This document shows, piece by piece, positions 16,352 to 25,469 of a stretch of 64,000 nucleotides of DNA (its first letter is position 1; each line of letters starts with the position of its first letter). The notes beneath the pieces are model-generated. The model saw only the letters and a list, made by a program, of their open reading frames with translations. It was not told where the DNA came from and ran no database searches. Source of the DNA: Chloroflexota bacterium (GTDB taxonomy: Bacteria; Chloroflexota; UBA11872); NCBI GenBank assembly GCA_022824495.1, contig JAJDZU010000014.1, forward strand, positions 116,829 through 180,828, written 5' to 3'. The position numbers were made by a program, and so were the translations under genes.

Positions 16352-17455
16352 ATGTCGGTCGAACCCCTGCGCGCCGCCGTCGTCGGCCTCAACTGGGCCG
16401 GCCGCCAGCACGCGAGCACCTACCTTCAGGTTCAGGGCGTCGAGCTAACCGCCGTCTGCGACGTGGACCCGGCCCCGCTTGACCGCGCCAGCCGCCAGTT
16501 TCCGACCCTGCGCCGCTACCGCGACTTCGAGCGAATGCTGGACGAGCAGCGCCCTGACCTCCTCAGCATCGCCACGCCGGCCCGCTGGCACGCCCCCCAG
16601 ACGATTCTGGCCGCCACCCGCTATCCGCCGCGCGCCGTCCTTTGCGAGAAACCCATGGCCGGAAGCCTGGGCGAGGCGCGGGCCATGCTGGCGGCCTGCG
16701 AGCGGAACGGCGTCAAGCTCGCTATCGGCCACATGATGCGCTGGTACACCGTGCATGAGCAGGCGCGGGCGCTCGTGGCCGAGGGCGCCATCGGCACGCC
16801 GCTCACCGCCACCGTCTGCCTGGAAGAGGGCGGGCTGATGAACAACGGCACCCACGTGCTCAGCTACATGCAATACGTGCTCGGCGACCCTGAGCCCGAG
16901 TGGGTCCTCGCCAACGTGCAGCGCCGCAGCGACCGCTACGAGCGCGGCTGGCCTTCCGAAGAGCTGTCAGGTGGCCTGATCTCCTTCGCCGGCGACATTC
17001 GCGTGTCGTTCGAAGGCGACATTCCGCCCGATCCGGCCTACGACTGGCAGTACCAGACGGTGACCGGAACTGATGGCGTGCTCATGTGGCCCAGCGCGTT
17101 CCTGGCGCCGGACTTCGCCGTTCGCCTCGTGCGCCGGGGCCGCGGCGTGACGGAGACGCCGGCGCCAACGCAGACCCTGGATAACGTATTCCTGCGCGAA
17201 CTGGACGGCCTGGCCAGCTGGGCGCGCGGCGACGTGGCCGACAACCGCAACGACGCGCATCTGGCCATCAGGAACCAGGAAGTGATGATGGCCATGTACG
17301 AATCCGCCCGCACCCACACCCTCGTGCGTCTGCCACTGCGCACGATGGGCTCTCCGCTCATCGAAGCCATTGAATCAGGCGAACTTCCCGTCGAGTTTCC
17401 CGGGCGCTACGACACTCGCTACGCAGTCGACCGACCGCTACGCGCTCGCTTCTAA
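16352..17455 (+). CDS. Gfo/Idh/MocA family oxidoreductase
   Basis: A 367-residue NAD(P)-dependent sugar or inositol dehydrogenase type protein. The N-terminal Rossmann fold begins 'LRAAVVGLNWAGRQHAS' (the usual GxGxxG is degenerate), followed by 'LTAVCDVDPAPLDRA', and contains the family motif 'AVLCEKPMAGSLGEA' whose Lys contacts the cofactor and substrate. The C-terminal domain has the expected 'HMMRWYTVHEQA' and beta-sheet region. The ATG at 16352 is preferred over the TTG six nt upstream. Substrate unknown. It is divergent from hydrolase 5 and convergent with rtcB. Confidence 0.9.
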   Translation: MSVEPLRAAVVGLNWAGRQHASTYLQVQGVELTAVCDVDPAPLDRASRQFPTLRRYRDFERMLDEQRPDLLSIATPARWHAPQTILAATRYPPRAVLCEKPMAGSLGEARAMLAACERNGVKLAIGHMMRWYTVHEQARALVAEGAIGTPLTATVCLEEGGLMNNGTHVLSYMQYVLGDPEPEWVLANVQRRSDRYERGWPSEELSGGLISFAGDIRVSFEGDIPPDPAYDWQYQTVTGTDGVLMWPSAFLAPDFAVRLVRRGRGVTETPAPTQTLDNVFLRELDGLASWARGDVADNRNDAHLAIRNQEVMMAMYESARTHTLVRLPLRTMGSPLIEAIESGELPVEFPGRYDTRYAVDRPLRARF

Positions 17456-17497
17456 CCCAATCTCACCGAGCGGTCAGGACGGGCGCAGCCCCGTGCC

Positions 17498-18700
17498 TTA
17501 GTCCCTGAACGGATCGAACGTGTTCGCCCCTGCCATGGCCACCCCGATCGGCCGTAACCGGTGCGTCACGCGCACGGTCCCCGAATGCTCGGCCAGCACC
17601 TGGTCCAGGTTCTTGTAAGCCTCCGGCGCCTCATCGGCCCCGCCGCCCCGCAGCTCAATGCCTTGCCGGCGGATCGAACGCCGCACCTTCGGCCAATCCA
17701 CCACGCCCGGCGCCGTCTGCACCCAGCGTTTCCGCTTCCGGTTATAGCGCCGCCGCCCAGCCGCCTGGCGCCGCGACATCACCCGCCCGGCCCCATGCAC
17801 CGTGCTGTACAGCGCCTGCTTTGAGGCGGGCGAGTCAAGGCCCTCCAGGATCACCGACGTCCCGCCCATCGTCGCGCCCACGAACCCCTGCTGCCCCGGA
17901 AACGCCGGCGTCGTTCCCTTGCGTACGACCCAGAACGTCCGGCCGAAATGCTTCTCCTCCCAGGCGAAGTTGTGGTGGTTGTGCACCGTCAGGTCCGCCT
18001 GCGTCCCCATCAGCTTCAGGATTCGCTCCACCACCCAACGTCGGCCCGCGTGCGCATACGCGCCCGCCAGCCGCATCGCGGATATGTAGGCCTGCCCCAC
18101 GTCCGACCGGACCTCGAACAGCACCGGCGGCGCGTCCATGTTGTTCGTCCGCGGCCGGTCCGTGAACTTCCTGCCCTCGCCCATCGCCAGGAATCCCGTG
18201 GCCGTGCGATGCCCAAAGCCTCGGCTGCCAAAGTGCACCCCGATCCACAGCCGGTCCTGCTGATCGGCAAACAGGTCCACGTAGTGGTTTCCCGCCCCCA
18301 CCGTGCCAAGCTGCTCCTCGGCCAGCTTCAGCAGCCGCCGCTGCGGCGCGAACTCGGCCGTTCGAATCTGCTCCAGCACCGGGTCGTCCGCCCGTTCACG
18401 ATTCTTGCGTCCCAGCCCAAAGCTGATCGTTTGCACGATCTCATCCATCACCCCGGCGGTGTCGACGGTCGAAGCCCGCAGCGGCGTCCGCACCGCCAGG
18501 TTCCCGCAGCCAATGTCGTACCCCACGCCTGACGGCGAGACGTGCCGCGGATACGCAATCGCCGCCCCGATTGGCGCCGAATACCCCACATGGTGATCGG
18601 CGCACAGCACGCCGTACGTCGCCTGCCGCAGGCACCGGTTCAGCTGCGCCACGGCACGCGGATCGCCCTGGCCAAAGATGTGAACGCGCGCTTTACTCAT
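17498..18700 (-). CDS. rtcB: RtcB family RNA-splicing ligase
   Basis: RtcB joins 2',3'-cyclic phosphate or 3'-phosphate RNA ends to 5'-OH ends using GTP and Mn. The protein shows the Mn-binding Cys segment 'GVGYDIGCGN', the 'GVHFGSRGFGH' motif, the 'HNHHNFAWEE' His cluster and the guanylated His in 'STVHGAGRVMSRRQA'. At 400 residues it is at the short end of the family (commonly 400-480). There is no RtcA cyclase or RtcR regulator beside it. It ends 42 nt from the convergent oxidoreductase gene and its start is 70 nt from the divergent PhyH gene. Role: RNA repair or tRNA ligation. Confidence 0.93.
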   Translation of the reverse strand: MSKARVHIFGQGDPRAVAQLNRCLRQATYGVLCADHHVGYSAPIGAAIAYPRHVSPSGVGYDIGCGNLAVRTPLRASTVDTAGVMDEIVQTISFGLGRKNRERADDPVLEQIRTAEFAPQRRLLKLAEEQLGTVGAGNHYVDLFADQQDRLWIGVHFGSRGFGHRTATGFLAMGEGRKFTDRPRTNNMDAPPVLFEVRSDVGQAYISAMRLAGAYAHAGRRWVVERILKLMGTQADLTVHNHHNFAWEEKHFGRTFWVVRKGTTPAFPGQQGFVGATMGGTSVILEGLDSPASKQALYSTVHGAGRVMSRRQAAGRRRYNRKRKRWVQTAPGVVDWPKVRRSIRRQGIELRGGGADEAPEAYKNLDQVLAEHSGTVRVTHRLRPIGVAMAGANTFDPFRD

Positions 18701-18770
18701 CCCTTAAACCTACGCCCCCGATATGCTGGTACGGCAGCGCCTACACCCCGCTTGATTCGGGAGAGCGCCA

Positions 18771-19559
18771 ATGAACGCCAACGGATTCCACACCCTGTCG
18801 CTCGCGCAGGTCGAACAGTTCCGCCGCGACGGCTTCCTGGTCGTCGAGAACCTTCTGTCTGAGAACGACATGGCGGCTGTGCGCGACCGCGCCGACCTCA
18901 TCGCCGGCGGTCGCGCATCCCACGTCCCCGATGACTGCGTCCAGGTCGAGCCCGGCCTGCGCGACGGACCGCTGCCCGAAGACCGCGCCCTCGCCGTCCG
19001 CAAGATCTACAAGGTGGCTCACTACGACGATGTCATGCTGGCCCACGTGCGCAACCCCAGGTTGGTCGATGTCATCGCCGACCTGCTGGGCAGCGAGGAC
19101 ATCAAGCTCTATCTCGACCAGATCCTCATGAAGCCCGCGCACCACGGATCCGCCCAACCCTGGCATCAGGACTCCGCGTCCTGGCGCGACCTGTTTCCCA
19201 TGGATCTCGTCACCGCCTGGTGCGCGTTGGACGACGCCACCATCGCCAACGGCTGCCTCTGGATGGCGCCCGGCACCCACCGCTGGGGCATGATTCCAAA
19301 GTCCGTGCAGGCGAGTCTTCAAAACTCCTTCGTCGGCCAGTTCGAACCGGTCCCTGTGGAAATCCTGGCCGGCGGCGTCAGCTTCCACCACAGCCTCGTC
19401 TTCCACTCCAGCCGGCCCAACACCACGCCCCACCGTCGCCGCGGCTCCGCCGTCCACTACATGCGCGCGGCCACGTTCAGGGACGAAACCGTCACCGACG
19501 CCCCCAAAGTCCCCCCGTTCATCCAGGTGCGCGGCCGGTCCTTCTCCGGCTGCGTCTAG
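18771..19559 (+). CDS. Phytanoyl-CoA dioxygenase (PhyH) family protein
   Basis: A 262-residue Fe(II)/2-oxoglutarate-dependent oxygenase. The facial-triad HxD is in 'QPWHQDSASWRDL' and the distal His in 'SFHHSLVFHSSRPNTT', followed by the Arg-rich 'HRRRGSAVHYM' that binds 2-oxoglutarate. The N terminus 'QVEQFRRDGFLVVENLLS' is the standard PhyH opening. Members hydroxylate small molecules; the true substrate cannot be read from sequence. It is followed 18 nt later by an aldo/keto reductase on the same strand, so the two are probably one operon acting on related metabolites. Confidence 0.92.
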   Translation: MNANGFHTLSLAQVEQFRRDGFLVVENLLSENDMAAVRDRADLIAGGRASHVPDDCVQVEPGLRDGPLPEDRALAVRKIYKVAHYDDVMLAHVRNPRLVDVIADLLGSEDIKLYLDQILMKPAHHGSAQPWHQDSASWRDLFPMDLVTAWCALDDATIANGCLWMAPGTHRWGMIPKSVQASLQNSFVGQFEPVPVEILAGGVSFHHSLVFHSSRPNTTPHRRRGSAVHYMRAATFRDETVTDAPKVPPFIQVRGRSFSGCV

Positions 19560-19577
19560 CGCCGAATCGAGTCAGGA

Positions 19578-20555
19578 ATGGAATTCGCGCTTCTCGGATC
19601 CGGCGGTATCCGAGCATCGCGGCTTGGGCTGGGTTGCGGATTCCGCAACCAGACCGACCTTCGCATCATGGAAACTGCCATCAGGCGCGCGATCGAACGC
19701 GGCGTCACGCTCCTCGACTGCTCAAACTTCTACGGCAAGACACCCGCCACGCCCTACGGCGGCGCCTCCGAAGTTGCGCTGGGACGCGCCATCGCCGGCT
19801 GCCGCGACGACGTGGTCATCACCTCCAAAGTCGGCTGCCCCATCGGACCGGGCCCAAACGATCTCGGTGGATCGCGCATGCACATCAATCGCGAGATTGA
19901 CCGCAGCCTCCGGCGCCTCCAAACCGACCACGTCGACATCTACATCGTCCACTGGCGAGACCCGGACACGGCCCTGGAGGAGACGGTCAGCGCCATGCTG
20001 GACGTAATTCGCCAAGGCAAAGCCCGCGCCTGGGGCATGTCCGGCTTTTCCGCCTGGGAGTCCTGCAAGGCCGCCATGATTGCCGAGCGCCTCGGCGGTC
20101 CTCGCCCCGCCATGATCATGCACCCCTACAACCTGCTCGACCGTACGCCTGAGCTTGAGCTGCTCCCGTTCTGCCGCGCGGAACAGGTCGGGTTCTTCGC
20201 CTACAGCCCCCTGGCCGTCGGCCTCCTCACCGGCTTCTACCGACCCAATCGTCCTCCCCCGCCTGGCTCAGTGATGGCCGCGCCCCGCAGGCGCTCCGAG
20301 TACGACCAGACGTTTCGCGGGCGAGCCTTCCAGGTCCTGGCCGCTGTCGAACGCATCGCCGCCGCCCGCGCCTGCGCCCCGGCCCACGTGGCGCTCAACT
20401 GGGTCCGGTCCCATCCGGAAGTGTCGGTGACCCTCATGGGCGTCGACACGCCCGATCAGGTCGACGCCAACCTCAACGCCCTGTCTTGGAGCCTGAGCGC
20501 CGAAGAACTCCGCGAACTCAACCAGGTATCGCGGAGTCTGGGTTCCTTGACCTAG
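19578..20555 (+). CDS. Aldo/keto reductase
   Basis: A 325-residue AKR with catalytic Asp47 and Tyr52 in 'LLDCSNFYGKTP', Lys84 in 'VITSKVGC' and His in 'IYIVHWRDPD'. The C-terminal part carries the NADPH-binding segment 'VSVTLMGVDTPDQVDANL'. The ATG is preceded by TCAGGA. It resembles the Tas/YghZ-like group that reduces aldehydes or sugar derivatives. It is only distantly related to the AKR at 5158. Co-transcription with the PhyH oxygenase just upstream suggests consecutive oxidation-reduction steps, but this is inference. Confidence 0.92.
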   Translation: MEFALLGSGGIRASRLGLGCGFRNQTDLRIMETAIRRAIERGVTLLDCSNFYGKTPATPYGGASEVALGRAIAGCRDDVVITSKVGCPIGPGPNDLGGSRMHINREIDRSLRRLQTDHVDIYIVHWRDPDTALEETVSAMLDVIRQGKARAWGMSGFSAWESCKAAMIAERLGGPRPAMIMHPYNLLDRTPELELLPFCRAEQVGFFAYSPLAVGLLTGFYRPNRPPPPGSVMAAPRRRSEYDQTFRGRAFQVLAAVERIAAARACAPAHVALNWVRSHPEVSVTLMGVDTPDQVDANLNALSWSLSAEELRELNQVSRSLGSLT

Positions 20556-20630
20556 GAATTCCCAACACGCTCCTCTGATACGCGTCATCGGCGTTGGGAG
20601 CCGCGCAGGGCGTCGCGTGACGCTCCTCGA

Positions 20631-22166
20631 CTACTTCGCGCCCGCCGCGCCTTGTCCTGGTAGAGCTCGTGGGTTGTCCCACCCCTGACGCGAACCGTAG
20701 AAAACTGGTGCGTACGAGGTGGCGTACAGCGGTTTGCGCAGGCCGCCGACCGTTGGACCGAAGCGATCCTGGCTGTACGGCTGTGGAATGGGCGTGCCCA
20801 GGAGTTCTTCAATTCGCGACCGCCGGTCGCCAACGATCTCCGGGTGCAAATCGTAAACGTTGTGCAGTTCATCGGGGTCTGCGCGCAAGTCATACAGTTC
20901 CGGCTTTGGATCTTCGAAGTCCCAGCCCGTGGCGTAAACCCAGCGCTCGTCACGCACTGACACACGGCCGGCCCATGCCGTGGTCACGTATGCACGCAGG
21001 GACTCTCGCTCCCCGGTCGCCAGCGGCCAGACGCTATGGCCATTCATGCTCGGGGGCGCTTCGGACAAGCCGGCCAGGTCCAGGATGGTCGGGCCCAGGT
21101 CGTAATTCTGAACCCAGGCATCCACGTCCAGGTCGCGATAACGCGCATCGGGATGCCGAATCGTCAGGTTCTGCTGCGTATTGAACGGGTGCAGTTCGGT
21201 GTTCCGCTTACCCCAGCCGGTGTGGTCGGCCAGCTCCGTGCCGTGGTCGGTGAAGAAGATCACCGCGGTGTCATCCCGCAGCTTCATTTGCTCCAGCTCG
21301 TCCAGCAGCATGCCTATCTGCGAATCCGTAAACGTAACCTCGCCCTTGTAGCAGGACGTGTAGTAGTCGATGAAGGCCGCCGAGGTCACGTCAAGATCCG
21401 CGCCCTGCATGTCCGACGAGAACGACGGGTGCAGGATGTGCCGGGGTTGCTGGTAGATCGGCCCTTCCCAGGTGTCGTTGTAGCGCCGCACATAGTCAAG
21501 CGGCGGATCGAACACCTCGTGCGGTTCGAAACAATCGATCCAAAGGAAGAACGGGGCATTACCGGCGTTGTCGCGCAGCCAGCGGCGCGCCGACGCGAAT
21601 ACCTGGGCGCCCGGCCAATCGGCCTCCTCGCGCCGGTCGCGGATGTTGTGCAAATGCTGCAGGAATGCGCTCTCGCCGCTCAGGGACTGGGCCGAGGCCT
21701 CGGGCACGGCCGGTTCGTATGCGCCAAAGTAGTCCTTGAACAGGTCGCGGATCAGCTCCCACGAACCGCTTCGCCAGCCGTCGCCGCCCGCGCCCCGAAT
21801 GTGCTCCCACGTCATGAACCCTCGGTGCTGGTTCATGTTGGGTTTAAACAGGTGCGGCGTGTCGGCGATCAGGCCCGTGGCATAGCCGTGTTCCAGCAGG
21901 ATCTCGGCAATCGTCGGGTATTCGTCGGGAATCTCATGCCAGCCGTAGTACCCGTGCGCGTAAGGGAATCCCCGTCGGCCCGTGAAGCAGCCGTTGCGCA
22001 CTTGGATCGTTTGCCCGGGCTCCGTAAAGCAGCGGTTGAAGCGCACCGACTCGGCCGCCAGTGCGTCCAGCGCGGGAGTCGCAATACTGCTGAACTTCTG
22101 ATCGGGCCCGACGATATCGGCTCGAAACGTGTCGAGACAGATGACGACGATATTCAGGTGGCTCAT
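20631..22166 (-). CDS. Sulfatase-like hydrolase with Thr at the nucleophile position
   Basis: A 511-residue alkaline-phosphatase-superfamily hydrolase. The N terminus 'LNIVVICLDTFRADIVG' holds the first metal Asp pair and 'VIFFTDHGTELADHTGWGKR' the second Asp-His pair and the Lys. The position that in type I sulfatases is C/S-x-P-x-R (converted to formylglycine) reads TIQVR within 'EPGQTIQVRNGCFTGRRG': Thr replaces Cys/Ser and the Pro is missing. It is therefore unlikely to be a formylglycine sulfatase; a Thr-nucleophile phosphodiesterase or transferase chemistry, or an inactive enzyme, is possible. No signal peptide, so probably cytoplasmic. It is followed by nothing on its strand until convergent aldo/keto reductase. 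Confidence 0.88.
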   Translation of the reverse strand: MSHLNIVVICLDTFRADIVGPDQKFSSIATPALDALAAESVRFNRCFTEPGQTIQVRNGCFTGRRGFPYAHGYYGWHEIPDEYPTIAEILLEHGYATGLIADTPHLFKPNMNQHRGFMTWEHIRGAGGDGWRSGSWELIRDLFKDYFGAYEPAVPEASAQSLSGESAFLQHLHNIRDRREEADWPGAQVFASARRWLRDNAGNAPFFLWIDCFEPHEVFDPPLDYVRRYNDTWEGPIYQQPRHILHPSFSSDMQGADLDVTSAAFIDYYTSCYKGEVTFTDSQIGMLLDELEQMKLRDDTAVIFFTDHGTELADHTGWGKRNTELHPFNTQQNLTIRHPDARYRDLDVDAWVQNYDLGPTILDLAGLSEAPPSMNGHSVWPLATGERESLRAYVTTAWAGRVSVRDERWVYATGWDFEDPKPELYDLRADPDELHNVYDLHPEIVGDRRSRIEELLGTPIPQPYSQDRFGPTVGGLRKPLYATSYAPVFYGSRQGWDNPRALPGQGAAGAK

Positions 22167-22324
22167 TGCCGTGTTCCACGCGCAGATCGGCCGTGAACGG
22201 CTCGTCAGTTAGCGCTGACGGTACACGCTTTGCTCGCGGTGCAGGTGTTTTGACAGAGTGCCGTTTCTCGGATCTGTGCTCCAGGCACGGCGCCGCGCAA
22301 ACGCAAGGCCGTCACTGGACCGTT

Positions 22325-22400
22325 TGGTGGCGAGGGGCGGAATCGAACCGCCGACACATGGATTTTCAGTCCACTGCTCTACCGACTGAGCTACCTCGCC
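22325..22400 (-). tRNA. tRNA-Phe (GAA)
   Basis: The minus strand folds as a cloverleaf: acceptor GGCGAGG/CCTCGCC, D arm GCTCAGTCGGTAGAGC, anticodon loop CTGAAAA with GAA, and T arm GGCGG-TTCGATT-CCGCC. A73 is followed directly by an encoded CCA (22325-22327). Confidence 0.96.
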
Positions 22401-22425
22401 GGGGCCTGCGGCAATCCGGGCCAGG

Positions 22426-22498
22426 TGGGCGGTGCAGGGCTCGAACCTGCGACCTCTACGGTGTAAACGTAGCGCTCTGCCAGCTGAGCTAACCGCCC
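22426..22498 (-). tRNA. tRNA-Val (TAC)
   Basis: The minus strand gives acceptor GGGCGGT/ACCGCCC, D arm GCTCAGCTGGCAGAGC, anticodon stem-loop CTACG-TTTACAC-CGTAG with TAC, and T arm GCAGG-TTCGAGC-CCTGC. The bases after A73 are CCT, so CCA is not encoded, unlike the neighbouring tRNA-Phe 25 nt away. Confidence 0.95.
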
Positions 22499-22713
22499 GT
22501 CGGCAGGCCCCGCGACCCGGGCGCGGCGCATCCTACCCCACCGGCCCGACACCCCGGGACCTTGTTTCAGGTCACCTCAATCGGGCTGGCCAAGTTCAGC
22601 AACCCACCGACGGCCAATCGAAGTACCAGCCACGGTCCACCCGCGCCGCCCTCCCTGCCAACCAGGAGCCGTCGAAGATCTCGCGCGGAATCAAGCCGAG
22701 ACGTCGGTGCTGA

Positions 22714-23592
22714 CTACGGGCCGCCGCCTCCGCCGGAACCGATCGCGGGCGTTCCCAGGATCACCGGCAGCCCGGTATCCGGGTTGGTCGGGACGTACAC
22801 CACGCTGCCTGAGTCAATCTCGCGCAGCGCCGTAATGTACTTGTCCTGCAGCACGGCCGCCGTCAGTGATTCGTTGATCAGGGTGTTGGCCTCCGCGATA
22901 CCGGTGGCTTCCTCCACTCGTCGCTGAGCTTCCTGTTCCGCTTCCTGCACTCGGAATCGCCGCTCTTCGATCGCTTGCTCGGCGGCCAGCTTGCGCTCGA
23001 TCGCCGTCGTGATCTGCTGTGGCAGCGACACGTCGCGCAGCAGCACGTTTTCCACCAGCACGCCGCGGTCCGTCAAGAGACTCTGAAGCTGTGACTCGAT
23101 CCTGTTGGCAACCTCGGTGCGTGCCGTTGTGTACAAGGCTTCGGCTTGGAACTCACCGACTACGTCACGGATTGCGTCACGAATCGCCGGCCGCACGACG
23201 ATCTCAACGTAGTTCGGGCCAATGCGCTGAAACACGTCAGGTGCGTCGGCGAAGCTCAGCCGGTAGAGCGTCGTGATGTCCAGTCCGACCGAGAGACCTT
23301 CCGAGGTCAGCGTGCGAACAGTTTGATCCGTAGCGCTTGGACTGGCGTCTTCCGCCCGCGAACTCATTGTGAGTTGCTGGGTCCGGACACTCAGCGTTTC
23401 AAGGCTCGCCCACGGAGCCTTGACGAGCAGGCCCTCCGGCCGCGGCGTGGGATCAACCACGCCAAACGTGTGCAGTACGCCAACCTCACCCACGTTCACA
23501 AACCGCACGCTGAACAGTCCCAGCACGATGACTGCGGCAATCACGATCACAATCGTGCCCACGGCGGTGTTTCCGTATCTATTTGTGCCCAT
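22714..23592 (-). CDS. SPFH/prohibitin family membrane protein
   Basis: A 292-residue Band 7 protein. One N-terminal TM helix ('VGTIVIVIAAVIVLGLFSV') anchors it, followed by the SPFH domain beginning 'NVGEVGVLHTFGVV', and a helical C-terminal half rich in Glu/Ala ('AAEQAIEERRFRVQEAEQEA') typical of prohibitin-like oligomers. Such proteins form ring assemblies at the membrane that hold or protect other membrane proteins and often act with FtsH-type proteases; no protease gene is adjacent. The ATG at 23592 is preferred over TTG three nt upstream. The gene is divergent from the exported glycoside hydrolase. Confidence 0.9.
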   Translation of the reverse strand: MGTNRYGNTAVGTIVIVIAAVIVLGLFSVRFVNVGEVGVLHTFGVVDPTPRPEGLLVKAPWASLETLSVRTQQLTMSSRAEDASPSATDQTVRTLTSEGLSVGLDITTLYRLSFADAPDVFQRIGPNYVEIVVRPAIRDAIRDVVGEFQAEALYTTARTEVANRIESQLQSLLTDRGVLVENVLLRDVSLPQQITTAIERKLAAEQAIEERRFRVQEAEQEAQRRVEEATGIAEANTLINESLTAAVLQDKYITALREIDSGSVVYVPTNPDTGLPVILGTPAIGSGGGGGP

Positions 23593-23761
23593 CAACAGTG
23601 GTCCCCTCTGGTGCGGGGTGCCGCTGCGCGGCTGCTCGCCCGAACCGGGTCGGTGTTTCCGACAGATTGCTTACTCCGTTGATACCATCCATGCCGCGCG
23701 GATACAAGGATGTTCGGTACCTACCCGCCTGATTCGGCCGCGCTGGGAACGGAGATTCCGT

Positions 23762-25051
23762 GTGATAGCCCGGCATTCGCTCTCGCGCCGGCGCCTGTTG
23801 GCACTGGCAGGCGTATCGGCAGCGTTGGCAGCTTGTGGCGAACCGGACGCGCCGCCCGCTACGCCAGCGGCAACCGGCACGCCCACCGGCACAGCCGGGT
23901 CCGTGGTCGCGCCCCGAACCACCCCCGCGGCCGCAACCCCAACGGCCGCCGACACGCCCGCCCCCCAGCCCGTCACGCCGCCGCCGCAGGTTGACGACGG
24001 ACTGCGCCGCCTTGCTGGCTACGGATTCCAGGCTCACCTCTACAACCAGGACCGCGGCCTGATCGTGGATCGCACGCTTGAGGCCGGCTTCGACTGGCTC
24101 AAGCAGCAGGTCGAATGGAGTCAGACGGAACCGATCGAGAAGGGCGGCTTTGACTGGCGCGAACTTGACAAAGTTGTGGCCGCCGTCAGCAGCGCCGGAA
24201 TCAAGCTGCTCCTCAGCGTCGTCCGGGCTCCCACCTGGGCCTTGGGCGACCGGTCGCACGGACCGCCGGGCGATCCGCTGGACTTCCGCGACTTCATGCA
24301 GGCCCTGGCCGGACGCTATCGCGGCCATGTCCATGCCTACGAGCTGTGGAACGAAGCCAACCTCGCGCGCGAATGGGGCTATGGGCAAATTGACGCCGGC
24401 GAGTTTGTCGAGTTGATGTTGGCCGGCAATGAAGGCGTCAAGGCCGGCGACCCGGACGCGACCACCGTCGGCGGCGCCCTTACGCCTGCCGGCGATGTGG
24501 ACATCCCCGAACAGCAGGTTCAGGCCATTGATGACGCGCGCTTTCTCGAACAGATTTACGCCTACCGCGACGGCATCGCGCGCGAGGCCTTCGACGCATG
24601 GGGCGTGCATCCGGGCGGATTCAACAATGCGCCGACCCAGGAAATCGGCACCGAGCGCGGTTCCGGCTGGAACGGCCACGGCAGTTTCTACTTCCAGCGC
24701 TACACCCAGCATCGGGCAATCATGGAGGCCAACGGAGACGCCGATAAGCCCATCTGGCTCACCGAGATGGGTTGGTCGACGGCGAACGCCGACCCCGCCT
24801 ACGGGTTTGGCGCGGACAACTCGGAGGAAGACCAGGCCCAGTTCCTCGTCGATGCGTTCCGGCTCATCCGCGACTCAGCGCCCTACATCACCCACGCGTT
24901 TGTCTGGAACCTGAACTTTCAATCCGTCATTGGCCCGGAGGACGAGAAGTTTGCCTTCGGTCTCCTCCGCCCGGACGGTTCGCCTCGCCCGGCCTACACC
25001 GCTCTGAAGGAGATGACGAAAGGCGCGGCGACCGGCCCGACCGTCGCGTAG
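23762..25051 (+). CDS. Exported glycoside hydrolase-like lipoprotein (GH5/GH39-type barrel)
   Basis: A 429-residue protein beginning at GTG with SD GGAG and an export signal 'SLSRRRLLALAGVSAALAAC' that looks like a twin-arginine-like lipoprotein signal with lipobox Cys. A Pro/Thr/Ala-rich linker follows (about residues 25-75), then a TIM barrel. The putative acid/base Glu lies in 'HAYELWNEANLAREW' and the nucleophile Glu in 'PIWLTEMGWST', the two positions expected for clan GH-A. It would hydrolyse a beta-linked glycan at the cell surface; the exact family is uncertain. Upstream in-frame extension lacks coding character and overlaps the promoter region. Confidence 0.85.
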   Translation: MIARHSLSRRRLLALAGVSAALAACGEPDAPPATPAATGTPTGTAGSVVAPRTTPAAATPTAADTPAPQPVTPPPQVDDGLRRLAGYGFQAHLYNQDRGLIVDRTLEAGFDWLKQQVEWSQTEPIEKGGFDWRELDKVVAAVSSAGIKLLLSVVRAPTWALGDRSHGPPGDPLDFRDFMQALAGRYRGHVHAYELWNEANLAREWGYGQIDAGEFVELMLAGNEGVKAGDPDATTVGGALTPAGDVDIPEQQVQAIDDARFLEQIYAYRDGIAREAFDAWGVHPGGFNNAPTQEIGTERGSGWNGHGSFYFQRYTQHRAIMEANGDADKPIWLTEMGWSTANADPAYGFGADNSEEDQAQFLVDAFRLIRDSAPYITHAFVWNLNFQSVIGPEDEKFAFGLLRPDGSPRPAYTALKEMTKGAATGPTVA

Positions 25052-25111
25052 ATCCCCGAAACCGATCGCTCACGTCCGGTCCGGACGTCGCGCGTCAGCG
25101 CACGTCCCGGT

Positions 25112-25351
25112 CTACAGGAAGAAGTCGGCGTTGACCTTTGTCCACTCTTCCCATTCGTCCGGCACATCAAAGTCCGGGAAGATGGCCGTCACCGGGCACA
25201 CCGGCTCACAGGCGCCGCAGTCAATGCACTCCTCGGGATCGATGTAGTACATCTCGGCTTCGTCGGTGGTATGGATACAGTCCACGGGGCACACGTCGAC
25301 GCACGAAGCGTCCTTGGTGCCAATGCACGGCTCGCAGATCACATACGTCAT
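25112..25351 (-). CDS. 7Fe ferredoxin (3Fe-4S/4Fe-4S)
   Basis: A 79-residue ferredoxin of the Thermus/Azotobacter FdI type. Cysteines are arranged as 'CEPCIGTKDASCVDVCPVDC' for the first half and 'CIDCGACEPVCPV' for the second. Insertion of residues between the first Cys pair fits a 3Fe-4S or 4Fe-4S plus 4Fe-4S protein. The ATG of MTYVICEPC has a GGGGAG site about nine nt upstream; the longer upstream frame is not supported. It acts as a low-potential cytoplasmic electron carrier. It converges with the glycoside hydrolase and no partner oxidoreductase is adjacent. Confidence 0.95.
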   Translation of the reverse strand: MTYVICEPCIGTKDASCVDVCPVDCIHTTDEAEMYYIDPEECIDCGACEPVCPVTAIFPDFDVPDEWEEWTKVNADFFL

Positions 25352-25469
25352 CGACGAAGACTCCCCCTGGTGGGACGGCAGCGAGTGCACAAAGAAACCA
25401 GAGCTATGTACTGCTCCGGCTGCCAAATCCTATCGCGTCTGCATGAGCCCGCAAAGCCGTTGCGAGACT

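Noticed and set aside
25072..25088. Short palindrome ACGTCCGG-T-CCGGACGT between the convergent glycoside hydrolase and ferredoxin genes
   Set aside because: Realistic stem of only about six pairs and no T-run; too weak to call a terminator.
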